This document shows positions 24,667-33,026 of a stretch of DNA of 47,027 bases, piece after piece. Each line of letters begins with the position of its first letter. Position 1 is the stretch's first letter. The notes under the pieces were generated by a model. It did not search any database, was not told the origin of the DNA, and saw nothing but the letters and a program-made list of their open reading frames with translations. The stretch is from the NCBI GenBank assembly GCA_946187865.1, contig CAMHST010000014.1:1-47027 (forward strand). The letters are read 5' to 3'. The DNA is from an uncultured Bacteroidales bacterium. GTDB taxonomy: Bacteria; Bacteroidota; Bacteroidia; Bacteroidales; UBA932. The position numbers were made by a program, and so were the translations under genes.

Positions 24667-26403
24667 ATGAAAAAGTATCTGTATATCTTCTGGGCTGCGC
24701 TGCTGGCGTTTGTTTCCTGCCACAAGCCCGAATATGTGGAACCTACTGCCGAGCGGCAGGGCCTTTCCAGTTTGACAGCCATATTCGTGGATGGTCCGTA
24801 TGCCGGTCAGGAACTTGCCAGGCTCACGGTGACCGACCCGGATGCCTCCCTGCTGGAAATCCCCATTCCCTTCTACTATCCTGAGGTTTCCAACGATGAG
24901 ACCCTCATCTACATGATGAAACTGCGCGTACAGGCCGAACTGCAGCCCAATTACAAAATAAGTCCGAAACTGGGAGTGTTGGACCTGACTGTGGAGAATG
25001 TTTTCACGCTCACGGATCCCAAAGGAAATTCCCGGGAGATTACCATTACGGGCAAGCGCTCCAAGTCATCGACATGTTCCCTGGTAGCCATGATGGTGGA
25101 AGATGTGAAAACCTCGGCCGTAATTTATGAGGAATCCGACAAGGTCCTGATCCCTTATCTGGAGGATCTTTCTTCCGTGCGGATAACCGGGCAGGTTTCG
25201 CCGCATGCCAAACTTGTGAAGGTGAATGGAAAGGCCTATAATGAAAAAGCCAGATACAATTTGAATACCGGCGCTACCATCACGGTACAGGCGCACGATG
25301 GCGTATCAGAGCGCACATATACCGTGGAACAGGGAATTCCCAGCCTGCTGACCTCCGGCATGCGCGAGGAATCCGTAGCCCGTCTGTTCAACGTGGATCC
25401 GGAGAGCATGGCCGGCCTACCGCCTTATACCGACGATTCCTTTGTTTCATTGGCTGGATTGGGGACCAATGTGGTTGTCGGCTTGGGCAATGGCCGCACA
25501 CCGGTGTACCTGGATGCCTTTACGGGTTCCAAGAAAGGACAGATTAATCTGGGAAGCGCCGTGGCCGACTGCCTCACCAGCGACGATGCCGGCAACTTGG
25601 TTATCGCCAACTTCGCAAGTGGCGGTGCCGAAGCGCAGGATGTGAATATTTATGTTACCTCTTCCGTCACGGAAACTCCTGTTTTGCTGCACACGTTTAC
25701 CAATCCCGCCATGACGCCTGTCGGCCATCGCATCAAGGTTTCCGGCAATGTCAAGGACGATGCCTGCATTGTCCTTACAGCGGAGGGCATAACCGGGGTG
25801 ACTACTTCTTCCGAAATGGTTTATCTGCTGGTTCGCGACGGTATGGTTAGTGAGGTAAAGACCAAGGACTTTTCCGTTTTTGGCATGGGCTGGGGGGCTG
25901 CTCCCGTAAACAGCGCCACGATATGCCCTGCCTCCGAAAATCCGGACAAGGACGGTTGGTTCATCGACTATTATGAAGGCAATGTGGATCCCTCGGTCAC
26001 CAGCGAAAGCGCCGACTGCTACATCCTGCATTACATTGATGGCAAGGACCGTGACTATTGGCTGGATTTGGTGGGTAACTGGGGCGTGAACCCCAACTGC
26101 TTGGACCACAAAGTGTTCAATGGTACGCCCTATTTGACGCTCTTTGCTGTGAGCCATTTCCCCCAGTGGGATATCCGGCCTAAACTGCGCCTGTACGATG
26201 CCACCGACCCTTCCGCAGCCCGTCTGTTGATGAGCAATGACAATCTGGCTATCTTCCAAAAGGGTGCCCGGAACGAGCCCACCGGTGCATCCGGGGATGT
26301 TGTCCTGGTGCCGTCCACCGACGGTTATCGAATGTATCTGTATTATTATGACCATCATACGCAGGTGATAGGCGCCTACGTAGCAGACTGTTTTGAGATA
26401 TGA
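24667..26403 (+). CDS. DUF5018-type surface lipoprotein, putative glycan-binding protein
   Basis: A 578-residue lipoprotein (MKKYLYIFWAALLAFVSC, Cys18) in the place normally used by SusE/SusF-like surface glycan-binding proteins, one base after the susD stop. The N-terminal half looks like Ig-like or cadherin-like strands (about 25-215, with TITVQAHDGVSERTYTVEQG closing it), and the second half (about 235-578) looks like a propeller or repeated beta-sheet unit. Assignment to DUF5018 is by overall look. The second half resembles that of the lipoprotein at 28821 (both have SDDAGNL followed by a similar HTF/HFV strand). Function is inferred from position only. Confidence 0.72.
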   Translation: MKKYLYIFWAALLAFVSCHKPEYVEPTAERQGLSSLTAIFVDGPYAGQELARLTVTDPDASLLEIPIPFYYPEVSNDETLIYMMKLRVQAELQPNYKISPKLGVLDLTVENVFTLTDPKGNSREITITGKRSKSSTCSLVAMMVEDVKTSAVIYEESDKVLIPYLEDLSSVRITGQVSPHAKLVKVNGKAYNEKARYNLNTGATITVQAHDGVSERTYTVEQGIPSLLTSGMREESVARLFNVDPESMAGLPPYTDDSFVSLAGLGTNVVVGLGNGRTPVYLDAFTGSKKGQINLGSAVADCLTSDDAGNLVIANFASGGAEAQDVNIYVTSSVTETPVLLHTFTNPAMTPVGHRIKVSGNVKDDACIVLTAEGITGVTTSSEMVYLLVRDGMVSEVKTKDFSVFGMGWGAAPVNSATICPASENPDKDGWFIDYYEGNVDPSVTSESADCYILHYIDGKDRDYWLDLVGNWGVNPNCLDHKVFNGTPYLTLFAVSHFPQWDIRPKLRLYDATDPSAARLLMSNDNLAIFQKGARNEPTGASGDVVLVPSTDGYRMYLYYYDHHTQVIGAYVADCFEI

Positions 26404-27425
26404 GAAAGCTTTTTTATTTCGCGGGTTTGGTTTTAGCCTTGGCAGCTACAGCCTGTGGCTGCAACAAGCAGGGGAGCGGTATCCCCGACGTTTGGCCCTG
26501 GGACGACCCCGATGCCGACGACGCCCCGTGGGAAGAAATCACGGACGGACGCTACGGCAATCTGCCCGTATATGTAAAAATCTATCATTCTCCCGCCAAA
26601 CTCAAGGGGAAAAAGGCTGAGGCCTATATTGCGACGGTGGACCTCTCGCAGGCTTCCTGGCATGTCTGGGGGATTAATGATCCGGAACTGGATGGCAGCG
26701 AGGATGCGCTGAAGACACCTGCAGAGGTGTACAATGACGAGGGCAATCCCGCCCTGGTGATGAACGGCGGTTTCTTCTACTCGGACTCCGGCATAAACTA
26801 TCCGGCCAGTATTGCCGTTGAAAACGGTAAGTTGCTTTCCCCCAACATCAACTATGCTTCCGAAGATTGGGTGACGTTGTACTATCCTACAAAAGCTGCG
26901 TTTATTGAGCATGCCGACGGCAGAATCGAGGCTTCCTGGACCTATTTCTCCGACGCGGAACACCACTACATTTACCAGATTCCGGCGGAAAACGGTTACG
27001 GCAGTACACCGCAGCCTACTCCCAGTGCAACGTTCCCGTCCGAGGGGGCGGTCTTTGAGGCGAAAACCGCGATTGGCGCCGGCCCCGTGCTGCTGAAAAA
27101 CGGGGAAATCAAAAATACCTGGCGCTTCGAATGTCTTCCCGGAGACTATGACGTGAACTGCATCAATCCGGATCCGCGTTCCGCCATCGGCATAACAGCC
27201 GATAAAAAACTTGTGCTCTTTGTGTGCGAAGGCCGTGAAATGACGGATGGGGTTGTAGGTTATTCAACAGAGAATGTAGCTAAAATACTGTTGGAATTTG
27301 GCTGTACGGATGCCGTGAACCTTGATGGCGGCGGTTCCACCTGCCTGCTGGTAAACGGTATGGAAACGGTGCAGCCTACCGACGGGGCGCAACGCTCTGT
27401 GGGAAGTTGCATCTATATTAGATAG
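26400..27425 (+). CDS. Phosphodiester glycosidase (NAGPA domain) lipoprotein
   Basis: Member of the NAGPA family, named for the human uncovering enzyme that removes GlcNAc from GlcNAc-1-phospho-mannose. The 341 residues have a lipoprotein-like signal (MRKLFYFAGLVLALAATAC, Cys19) and the family core: VMNGGFFYSDSG (about 120-131), IGAGPVLLKNGE (near 225), NPDPRSAIG (256-264), and the signature NLDGGGSTCLLVNG (307-320). It should cleave a sugar-phosphate-diester bond in the periplasm or at the surface. It overlaps the upstream gene by 4 bases (ATGA). Its presence with a GlcNAc epimerase is the main hint at the substrate of this locus. Confidence 0.88.
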   Translation: MRKLFYFAGLVLALAATACGCNKQGSGIPDVWPWDDPDADDAPWEEITDGRYGNLPVYVKIYHSPAKLKGKKAEAYIATVDLSQASWHVWGINDPELDGSEDALKTPAEVYNDEGNPALVMNGGFFYSDSGINYPASIAVENGKLLSPNINYASEDWVTLYYPTKAAFIEHADGRIEASWTYFSDAEHHYIYQIPAENGYGSTPQPTPSATFPSEGAVFEAKTAIGAGPVLLKNGEIKNTWRFECLPGDYDVNCINPDPRSAIGITADKKLVLFVCEGREMTDGVVGYSTENVAKILLEFGCTDAVNLDGGGSTCLLVNGMETVQPTDGAQRSVGSCIYIR

Positions 27426-27430
27426 AAACT

Positions 27431-28816
27431 ATGAAAAGACGCTGGTTTGTTTTTCTGCTGGTCGGACTGCTCTGCATGTGTACGCGGCCGGATAATCCGG
27501 ATCCTTCCCCGGAACCGGGTCCGGAGCCTGTGCCCGTTGTCCCCGTAGATCCAACCCCAACAGAAAAGCCAGCTGAAAAACCCCGTTATGTCTGGATTGA
27601 CGCATCGGCCAATTTCCGCTACTATGCCAATGACCAGGCTTATATTGCAAAAGAGCTCAAGCAGGTGGCAGACTGTGGTTTTACAGATATCGTCGTGGAT
27701 GTACGTCCCACCGAAGGTACGGTTCTATGGCATTCTGCCATAGCTCCGGAGGCAAAGCGCCTGGCTGCCTGGATAGGCAGCAACTACCGTTTTGTTGAGC
27801 GGACAGCCACCTTCGACTACCTGCAGGCCTTTGTGGATGCCGGTCATGATGCCGGGCTAAAGGTACATGCGGCTATCAACACGTTCGTGGGCGGTTATGG
27901 CGGTTATTATGGCCTGGAAAGCGAGGGCCCTATCTTTACGGGTGCTATCCCTGCTTCGTGGGCTTCCATGGATTACACATCAAAAGGCCTTCAAAGCGCC
28001 TTTTATGACGGCGTCCAGGGTACGGTTTTTCTGAATCCGGCCAACGACGATGTTCAAGCCTATCTTCTTTCCCTGTTAAAAGAACTGGCGGCATACGATG
28101 TAGATGGTATTGTACTTGACCGGTGCCGTTATTCCGACGCGGGTCTCCAGAGCGATTTCTCTGAGATTTCGCATCAGAAATTTGTCGATTACCTGGGGCA
28201 TGAACCGGCTAAATGGCCAGTCTTTGAGGCTGGCGTGAATGACGTCCCTTCCGCCATGGGCAAAGATCAGTATGCCTGGCTCACTTTCCGCGTAAAAACG
28301 ATTCACGATTTTGTTGAAAAGGCTGCAGATACCGTTCACGGTGTCAATCCGGATGTGAAATTCGGAGTGTATGCGGGTGCCTGGTATTCTTCGTATTATC
28401 CTTCCGGCGTCAACTGGGCCAGTCCACGCTATCCTACCCATCGGCTGTATTCCCGTTGGGCGGACAGCGAGTATCACAAATATGGTTTTGCGGACCATTG
28501 TGATTTTCTGTTGCTGGGCTGTTATGCGGCATCGGCCAGTATCTATGGGACGGACGAATGGACCATGGAGGGCTTCTGCAAGCGGGCCAGGAGTCTGTTG
28601 ATGGGAGATACCGTGTTTGCCGGCGGTCCGGATGTGGGGAATCCAGAAGGGTGGCAGAATGGAGGGAAAAGTGCGTATATCCCAAAGACTGTCGATGCTT
28701 GTATCAATGCCGCGGACGGTTATTTTGTCTTTGACCTTTGCCATATCAGGATGTTCGATTATTGGAATCCTTTTAAGAATGCATTTACTGATTATCTTAA
28801 CACTTTAACTAATTGA
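27431..28816 (+). CDS. GHL10-like glycoside hydrolase lipoprotein, copy 1
   Basis: TIM-barrel hydrolase-like protein of the GHL10 group, which includes E. coli DigH (acts on peptide-free peptidoglycan strands). The 461 residues have a basic, Cys-rich signal (MKRRWFVFLLVGLLCMC), a Pro/Glu-rich linker (about 20-50), then the barrel: YVWIDASANFRYYAND (53-68), DIVVDVRPTEG (86-96), GLKVHAAIN (142-150), FLNPANDDVQAYLL (200-213) and DGIVLDRCRYSD (225-236), whose Asp/Arg set lies at the expected active-site strand. The long linker suits a surface lipoprotein. A paralogue lies at 31740. Bond specificity unknown. Confidence 0.8.
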   Translation: MKRRWFVFLLVGLLCMCTRPDNPDPSPEPGPEPVPVVPVDPTPTEKPAEKPRYVWIDASANFRYYANDQAYIAKELKQVADCGFTDIVVDVRPTEGTVLWHSAIAPEAKRLAAWIGSNYRFVERTATFDYLQAFVDAGHDAGLKVHAAINTFVGGYGGYYGLESEGPIFTGAIPASWASMDYTSKGLQSAFYDGVQGTVFLNPANDDVQAYLLSLLKELAAYDVDGIVLDRCRYSDAGLQSDFSEISHQKFVDYLGHEPAKWPVFEAGVNDVPSAMGKDQYAWLTFRVKTIHDFVEKAADTVHGVNPDVKFGVYAGAWYSSYYPSGVNWASPRYPTHRLYSRWADSEYHKYGFADHCDFLLLGCYAASASIYGTDEWTMEGFCKRARSLLMGDTVFAGGPDVGNPEGWQNGGKSAYIPKTVDACINAADGYFVFDLCHIRMFDYWNPFKNAFTDYLNTLTN

Positions 28817-28820
28817 TGTC

Positions 28821-30569
28821 ATGAAAAAAGTCCTGTATTTTCTCGCAGCAACGCTTGTTGCCGTAGCGGCTTGTAACAAGCCGGAAGTTACGCCGACTCC
28901 CACTCCAGAGCCGGAACCGGAGCCGACTCCCACTGTTCCGGATCTTACACTCTCCACTCCCAAGATTGTCGATGTTGAGGCAGAATCTTCTATCTACACA
29001 GTAAAGTTCGATGCCGGAAAGGATTGGACTGCTGTTTTGAGCTATCCTGACGGGTCTAACGATGGTGCTGTACTTGAAAAAAGCAGCGGCAAGGCTGCTG
29101 AAGCCGTCGAACTCAGAGTTACTTTCCAGGGACTTGACCCGGAAGTGCAGCAGGGCCGCCTTGTCCAGTTGGATATCAAGGCCGGTGCGGCAACCGAGAG
29201 TATTCAGTTCTTCCAGGGGCTGGTTTTTTTGGCCGACAATAAGGTGGACGTGCCTGTCATCGGGGTAGCTGGTGAGAAGTACGATCTGCATATCCAGACT
29301 AATATGGATGTGTCTATCAAGAAGTATGACGGTGCTGACGAGGCATTCCCCTGGGCTCCGGTCACGATTACAAAAGGCGACCACTCCATTGACCTTTCTT
29401 TCAATGTGGCTGCCAATGAGGGCTACGATGCCCGCACTGCCTATGTAAAGTTTACGATGCCGCAGATTCAGGTTCCGGTACTTGACGATGAAGGTGTTCC
29501 TACCGGTGAAACCACCGATTACGTCCAGCGTTTTTATCTGAACCAGGAAGGACATACTGTCGAGGAATGGAAGTCTTTCCTGACCGAGGACTTCTATGTC
29601 GGTGAAAGTGCTACGGCTACCGTGGCCATGTTCTCCGGCAAGCTGCTTGTCTCCGATTCCAAAAATGTGTATAAGGTAGATCCTCAAACGGGTAAATTTG
29701 AAGGAGTCCTGAATACGGAAGGACTTCCGGTCCAGTCTATCACCAGTGACGATGCCGGCAACCTTCTCCTCGCCAACTTGGGTGGTTATGGAGAACTGTT
29801 CGACGTATATGCCGTAAAGGCTGATGATTCAGAGCTGGCAAATCCCGTTCATCTGATCCATTTTGTCAATGAGGCTTGGAGTGGCTCCACTGGTATTGAC
29901 AAAGTTTCCGCCCGGGGCGATGTCTTTGGAAACGGTGTTGTTACGGCTATTTATGGCGGCGTAGGTTCTTATGGCGGGCTCACCTATACATTGTATTGGG
30001 GCATTGAAGGAGGAAAAGCTGCAGAGTCTTATTATAACGAATGGAATCCGGTTGTCAATCCCAGTTCCAGCGGCTGGCTGTCCACGCCTGAACTGGGCGA
30101 TGACCTCTGGCTCTCCAACCGTGCCGCCTTTGTACCGGCTGGCGCCAGTATCGAGGACGGATTCTTCTATGGTGGTTATGATGGCTTGTACAACGTTCTC
30201 TATTACAACAATGCCGAATGGCAGGTTTCCGTTGAGGGAGCTGGCGACTGGGCTGGCGGTCCGCAGGGTCTGCATGCTGTCGATTGGAATGGCCGGAAAA
30301 TCCTGGTTATCGCCCAGATGGGTTATGTCTGGTGGGCCGATGGCTGGGGCATGCCAGCTTATCTCTGGGTTGTGGATGTGACCGATCCGGTTAATCCGGA
30401 AGTCCTCAGCCGTGCGGAATATAACAGTAATATGGAGCAGATTATCAGCGGCGATACGGAGAATTCTACTGTTGACGTTCTTCCTGTTGTCGATGGTGAC
30501 GATCTGGTCGTTTACTATGTGGACACCGCACAGGGTCACTTGGTTAAAGTCCGCTTCCCGAAACTGTAG
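28821..30569 (+). CDS. Surface lipoprotein with Ig-like (BACON-like) N-terminus and propeller-like C-terminus
   Basis: A 582-residue lipoprotein (MKKVLYFLAATLVAVAAC, Cys18), then a Pro/Thr/Glu linker (about 24-45), two Ig-like units (about 46-235; the first looks like a BACON domain, with TVKFDAGKDWTAVLSY and VQLDIKAGAATESIQFFQG), and a second half of about 340 residues that resembles the same part of the lipoprotein at 24667 (ITSDDAGNLLLANLGGYG and a following strand). Last gene of the main operon, 4 bases after the GHL10-like gene and closed by a hairpin. Probably a glycan-binding surface protein; inferred from position and modules. Confidence 0.7.
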   Translation: MKKVLYFLAATLVAVAACNKPEVTPTPTPEPEPEPTPTVPDLTLSTPKIVDVEAESSIYTVKFDAGKDWTAVLSYPDGSNDGAVLEKSSGKAAEAVELRVTFQGLDPEVQQGRLVQLDIKAGAATESIQFFQGLVFLADNKVDVPVIGVAGEKYDLHIQTNMDVSIKKYDGADEAFPWAPVTITKGDHSIDLSFNVAANEGYDARTAYVKFTMPQIQVPVLDDEGVPTGETTDYVQRFYLNQEGHTVEEWKSFLTEDFYVGESATATVAMFSGKLLVSDSKNVYKVDPQTGKFEGVLNTEGLPVQSITSDDAGNLLLANLGGYGELFDVYAVKADDSELANPVHLIHFVNEAWSGSTGIDKVSARGDVFGNGVVTAIYGGVGSYGGLTYTLYWGIEGGKAAESYYNEWNPVVNPSSSGWLSTPELGDDLWLSNRAAFVPAGASIEDGFFYGGYDGLYNVLYYNNAEWQVSVEGAGDWAGGPQGLHAVDWNGRKILVIAQMGYVWWADGWGMPAYLWVVDVTDPVNPEVLSRAEYNSNMEQIISGDTENSTVDVLPVVDGDDLVVYYVDTAQGHLVKVRFPKL

Positions 30570-30589
30570 GTTTTCTTCAGCTCTATATT

Positions 30590-30620
30590 CATCGCCCGGC
30601 AGAAATCCCGCCGGGCGATG
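30590..30620 (+). terminator. Hairpin closing the main susCD operon
   Basis: CATCGCCCGGC (30590-30600), 9-base loop, GCCGGGCGATG (30610-30620): a perfect 11-bp stem, 20 bases after the stop. No T-run follows and no clear promoter is seen before the next gene 25 bases on, so it may only lower, not end, transcription of the downstream pair. Confidence 0.6.
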
Positions 30621-30645
30621 ATTTACTTAAAGAGATTTGTTGCTT

Positions 30646-31743
30646 ATGAAACGCAGATCCTTCCTCAAGAATGCGGCGTTCCTGTCCGGCGCGGCGGCGC
30701 TCTCTCCTGCTTTGCCGTCCTGTTCCCCGTCAGCCGGGGAGGTGGAGAAGCCAGACCTGGAGACGGCGGGAGACTTCCACTATGGCCCGGACGGCACGTT
30801 CACCGTGATGCAGTTCACGGATACGCACTACATAGCCGGTGATCTGCACTCTTCCCGCGCCCTTGACTGTGTGAAAGAGGCCCTGTCTTCGGTGAAGCCG
30901 GACCTGGTCATCCACACGGGGGACATCGTCTTCGGCCGGCCGGACCTGGACAGTGCCCGGGAGATCCTGCAGCCGCTCTCGGACAGCGGCATCCCCTGGG
31001 CGGTGGCGCTGGGAAACCACGATTCACAGTTTGGCAGTACCCGCGAAGACATGTTCCAGGCCATCCGGGAAATGCCCGGGAATGTGAATTTGCCGCCCAA
31101 AGCCGGCGTCTATGGCGCCTCCAACGATGTCATCACGCTATCCGGAGCGTCGGGCGTGGAGAGAGTCTTCTATCTGTTCGACTCCATGGATGCGGTTGTC
31201 CTGGAAGGAGAGGAACAGATCCACTGCTACGACTATATCCGCCACAGCCAGATAGCCTGGTACCGCTCGCACAGCGAGAAATTCAGGGCAGGCAATAACG
31301 GCAAGCCGGTGCCTTCCCTGGCTTTCTTCCACATCCCGCTCCCGGAGATGCAGGAGGCGCTGGACAAAGGCGCAGCGCCTGTAGGCAACAACGGCGAACC
31401 CCCTTGTCCGTCACGGCTGAACAGCGGTCTCTTTGCCCAGTTCCGCGAGATGGGGGACGTGGAAGCCATTGTCAATGGCCACGACCACGACTGCGACTAC
31501 GTGATTCCTTGGGGGCATCTGCTGTTCATTTACGGCCGCTTCAGCGGCGGTGATACCATCTACAATCACTTGGGGCCGAAGGGCTATATTCCCTCGGACG
31601 GGCCCACGGCGCCCGGTACCGTTTCCGGCTGCCGCCTGTTCCGCTTCCGCCAAGGCGAGCGCGGATTCGAGACCTGTGTCCGCCTTTTCGGCGGCGAAAT
31701 CCAGCATCCTCTGTTTCTGAAAAACCATTCCATCAGCCAATGA
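30646..31743 (+). CDS. Metallophosphoesterase with Tat-type signal
   Basis: Calcineurin-like metallophosphoesterase of the Dcr2/purple-acid-phosphatase-like type, probably periplasmic. The 365 residues start at the ATG 30646 (MKRRSFLKNAAFLSGAAAL), a Tat-like signal with an LPSC lipobox-like end (Cys26). All di-metal motifs are present: DTH (59-61), GD (92-93) in HTGDIVFG, GNHD (123-126), FFHIPLPE, and NGHDHDCDY near the C-terminus. It is followed, with a 4-base overlap, by the second GHL10-like gene. Together with the phosphodiester glycosidase it points to a phosphate-containing glycan. Confidence 0.87.
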   Translation: MKRRSFLKNAAFLSGAAALSPALPSCSPSAGEVEKPDLETAGDFHYGPDGTFTVMQFTDTHYIAGDLHSSRALDCVKEALSSVKPDLVIHTGDIVFGRPDLDSAREILQPLSDSGIPWAVALGNHDSQFGSTREDMFQAIREMPGNVNLPPKAGVYGASNDVITLSGASGVERVFYLFDSMDAVVLEGEEQIHCYDYIRHSQIAWYRSHSEKFRAGNNGKPVPSLAFFHIPLPEMQEALDKGAAPVGNNGEPPCPSRLNSGLFAQFREMGDVEAIVNGHDHDCDYVIPWGHLLFIYGRFSGGDTIYNHLGPKGYIPSDGPTAPGTVSGCRLFRFRQGERGFETCVRLFGGEIQHPLFLKNHSISQ

Positions 31744-33026
31744 TCAAGAAAGTCTTCCTCCTTTTGGGACTTGCCGCCGTTCTTTCCTGTACATCCCGGG
31801 TAGAAGAAAAACCTTCCTATCTGTGGATTGATGCGTCGGCCAATTTTGACAGCTACGCCAACGACCCCGATTCCATTGCACGGGACTGCGCCCGGATTGC
31901 GAAAATGGGATTTACGGATATTGTCGTGGACGTGAGGCCCACCAGCGGCGATGTCCTGTTCAAAAGCCGGGTGGCTCCGCCGCTCAGGCAGGTTCCGGCC
32001 TGGATTGGCGGGGAGATCGGCCTGAAAGCGCGCACGGCGGATTTCGACTATCTGGCCACATTCATCGATGCCGGGCACCGGGCCGGCCTCCGGGTGCATG
32101 CCGGCGTGAATATGATGGTGGGCGGCTGGCGCATGGGGAAAGACTTTGTCACCGGTATGGTTTACGACCATCCCGGGCGGAAAGCCTGGTGCGCGGTGGA
32201 TCAGTTGCCGGATGGAAGCCTGGTGGCCCAGGCCGACAATCCCGACGTCCGGGGCGGCTGTTTCCTGGATCCGGCCAACCCCGAGGTGCAGGACTATCTC
32301 CTGACCATGCTGGAAGACCTGGCCTCTTATAAAGGCTTGGACGGGATTGTGATGGACCGCTGCCGCTACGACGACTATGCCATGGACGCAGGCTATACGG
32401 AAGTGGCGCACAAACTGTTTGCCGACTATATCGGCCATCAGCCGGAGCGTTGGCCGGTATTTACGGAGCCCGGGCACATTTTCCTGGACAAGGAGCCCGA
32501 CGCCCTGGAGGTCCAGTGGCTCACGTTCCGCTGCCAGGTGATTCACGATTTTGTGGCACAGGCTGCCGGGAAAGTGCATGAGGTGGCCCCTGAGCTGCAG
32601 TTCGGAATTTATGTCGGCGCCTGGTTCAGTGAATATTACCGGAGTGGTGTCAACTGGACCAGTCCCCGTTATAACCTGGCGGAGGAAGAGCCTACCTTCT
32701 CCTGGGCCACGCCGGCCTACCAGAAGACGGGTTTCGCCGACCTGGTGGATTTCATGCTACTGGGCGCTTATTGCCCGGCCGACAATGTCCATGGCGACAA
32801 GGAAAAGACCATGGAAGGTTTTGCCCGGCTTGGCCGGAAACGCCTTTGCGGCGACGTCCCGTTCTGTGCGGGCCCCGACATCGGCAATGAGCGCGGCTTT
32901 GAAAAAGGGGGCAGGGGAGCGCTGCTTCCCGAAATCAAGGAAACCATCCTGAAAGAGGCCGACGGGTTCTTCCTCTTCGACCTCTGCCATATCCGCGCGT
33001 TCGATTACTGGGATGCGCTCCGCTAG
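31740..33026 (+). CDS. GHL10-like glycoside hydrolase lipoprotein, copy 2
   Basis: Paralogue of the hydrolase at 27431, 428 residues, lipoprotein signal MIKKVFLLLGLAAVLSC (Cys17) but without the long proline-rich linker. Shared marks are YLWIDASANFDSYAND (27-42), DIVVDVRPTSGD (60-71), GLRVHAGVN, CFLDPANPEVQDYLL and DGIVMDRCRYDD (201-212), then a similar C-terminal part (GVYAGAW versus GIYVGAW, and FDLCHIRAFDYW near the end). Its stop codon overlaps the stop codon of the convergent membrane acyltransferase gene (CTAG at 33023-33026). Tight coupling to the phosphatase suggests that both act on the same product. Confidence 0.8.
   Translation: MIKKVFLLLGLAAVLSCTSRVEEKPSYLWIDASANFDSYANDPDSIARDCARIAKMGFTDIVVDVRPTSGDVLFKSRVAPPLRQVPAWIGGEIGLKARTADFDYLATFIDAGHRAGLRVHAGVNMMVGGWRMGKDFVTGMVYDHPGRKAWCAVDQLPDGSLVAQADNPDVRGGCFLDPANPEVQDYLLTMLEDLASYKGLDGIVMDRCRYDDYAMDAGYTEVAHKLFADYIGHQPERWPVFTEPGHIFLDKEPDALEVQWLTFRCQVIHDFVAQAAGKVHEVAPELQFGIYVGAWFSEYYRSGVNWTSPRYNLAEEEPTFSWATPAYQKTGFADLVDFMLLGAYCPADNVHGDKEKTMEGFARLGRKRLCGDVPFCAGPDIGNERGFEKGGRGALLPEIKETILKEADGFFLFDLCHIRAFDYWDALR

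Noticed and set aside
18625..27425. Sialic acid (nan) utilisation locus
   Set aside because: The epimerase fits, but no sialidase, sialate lyase, or sialate O-acetylesterase is present, and the NAGPA and phosphoesterase genes point elsewhere.
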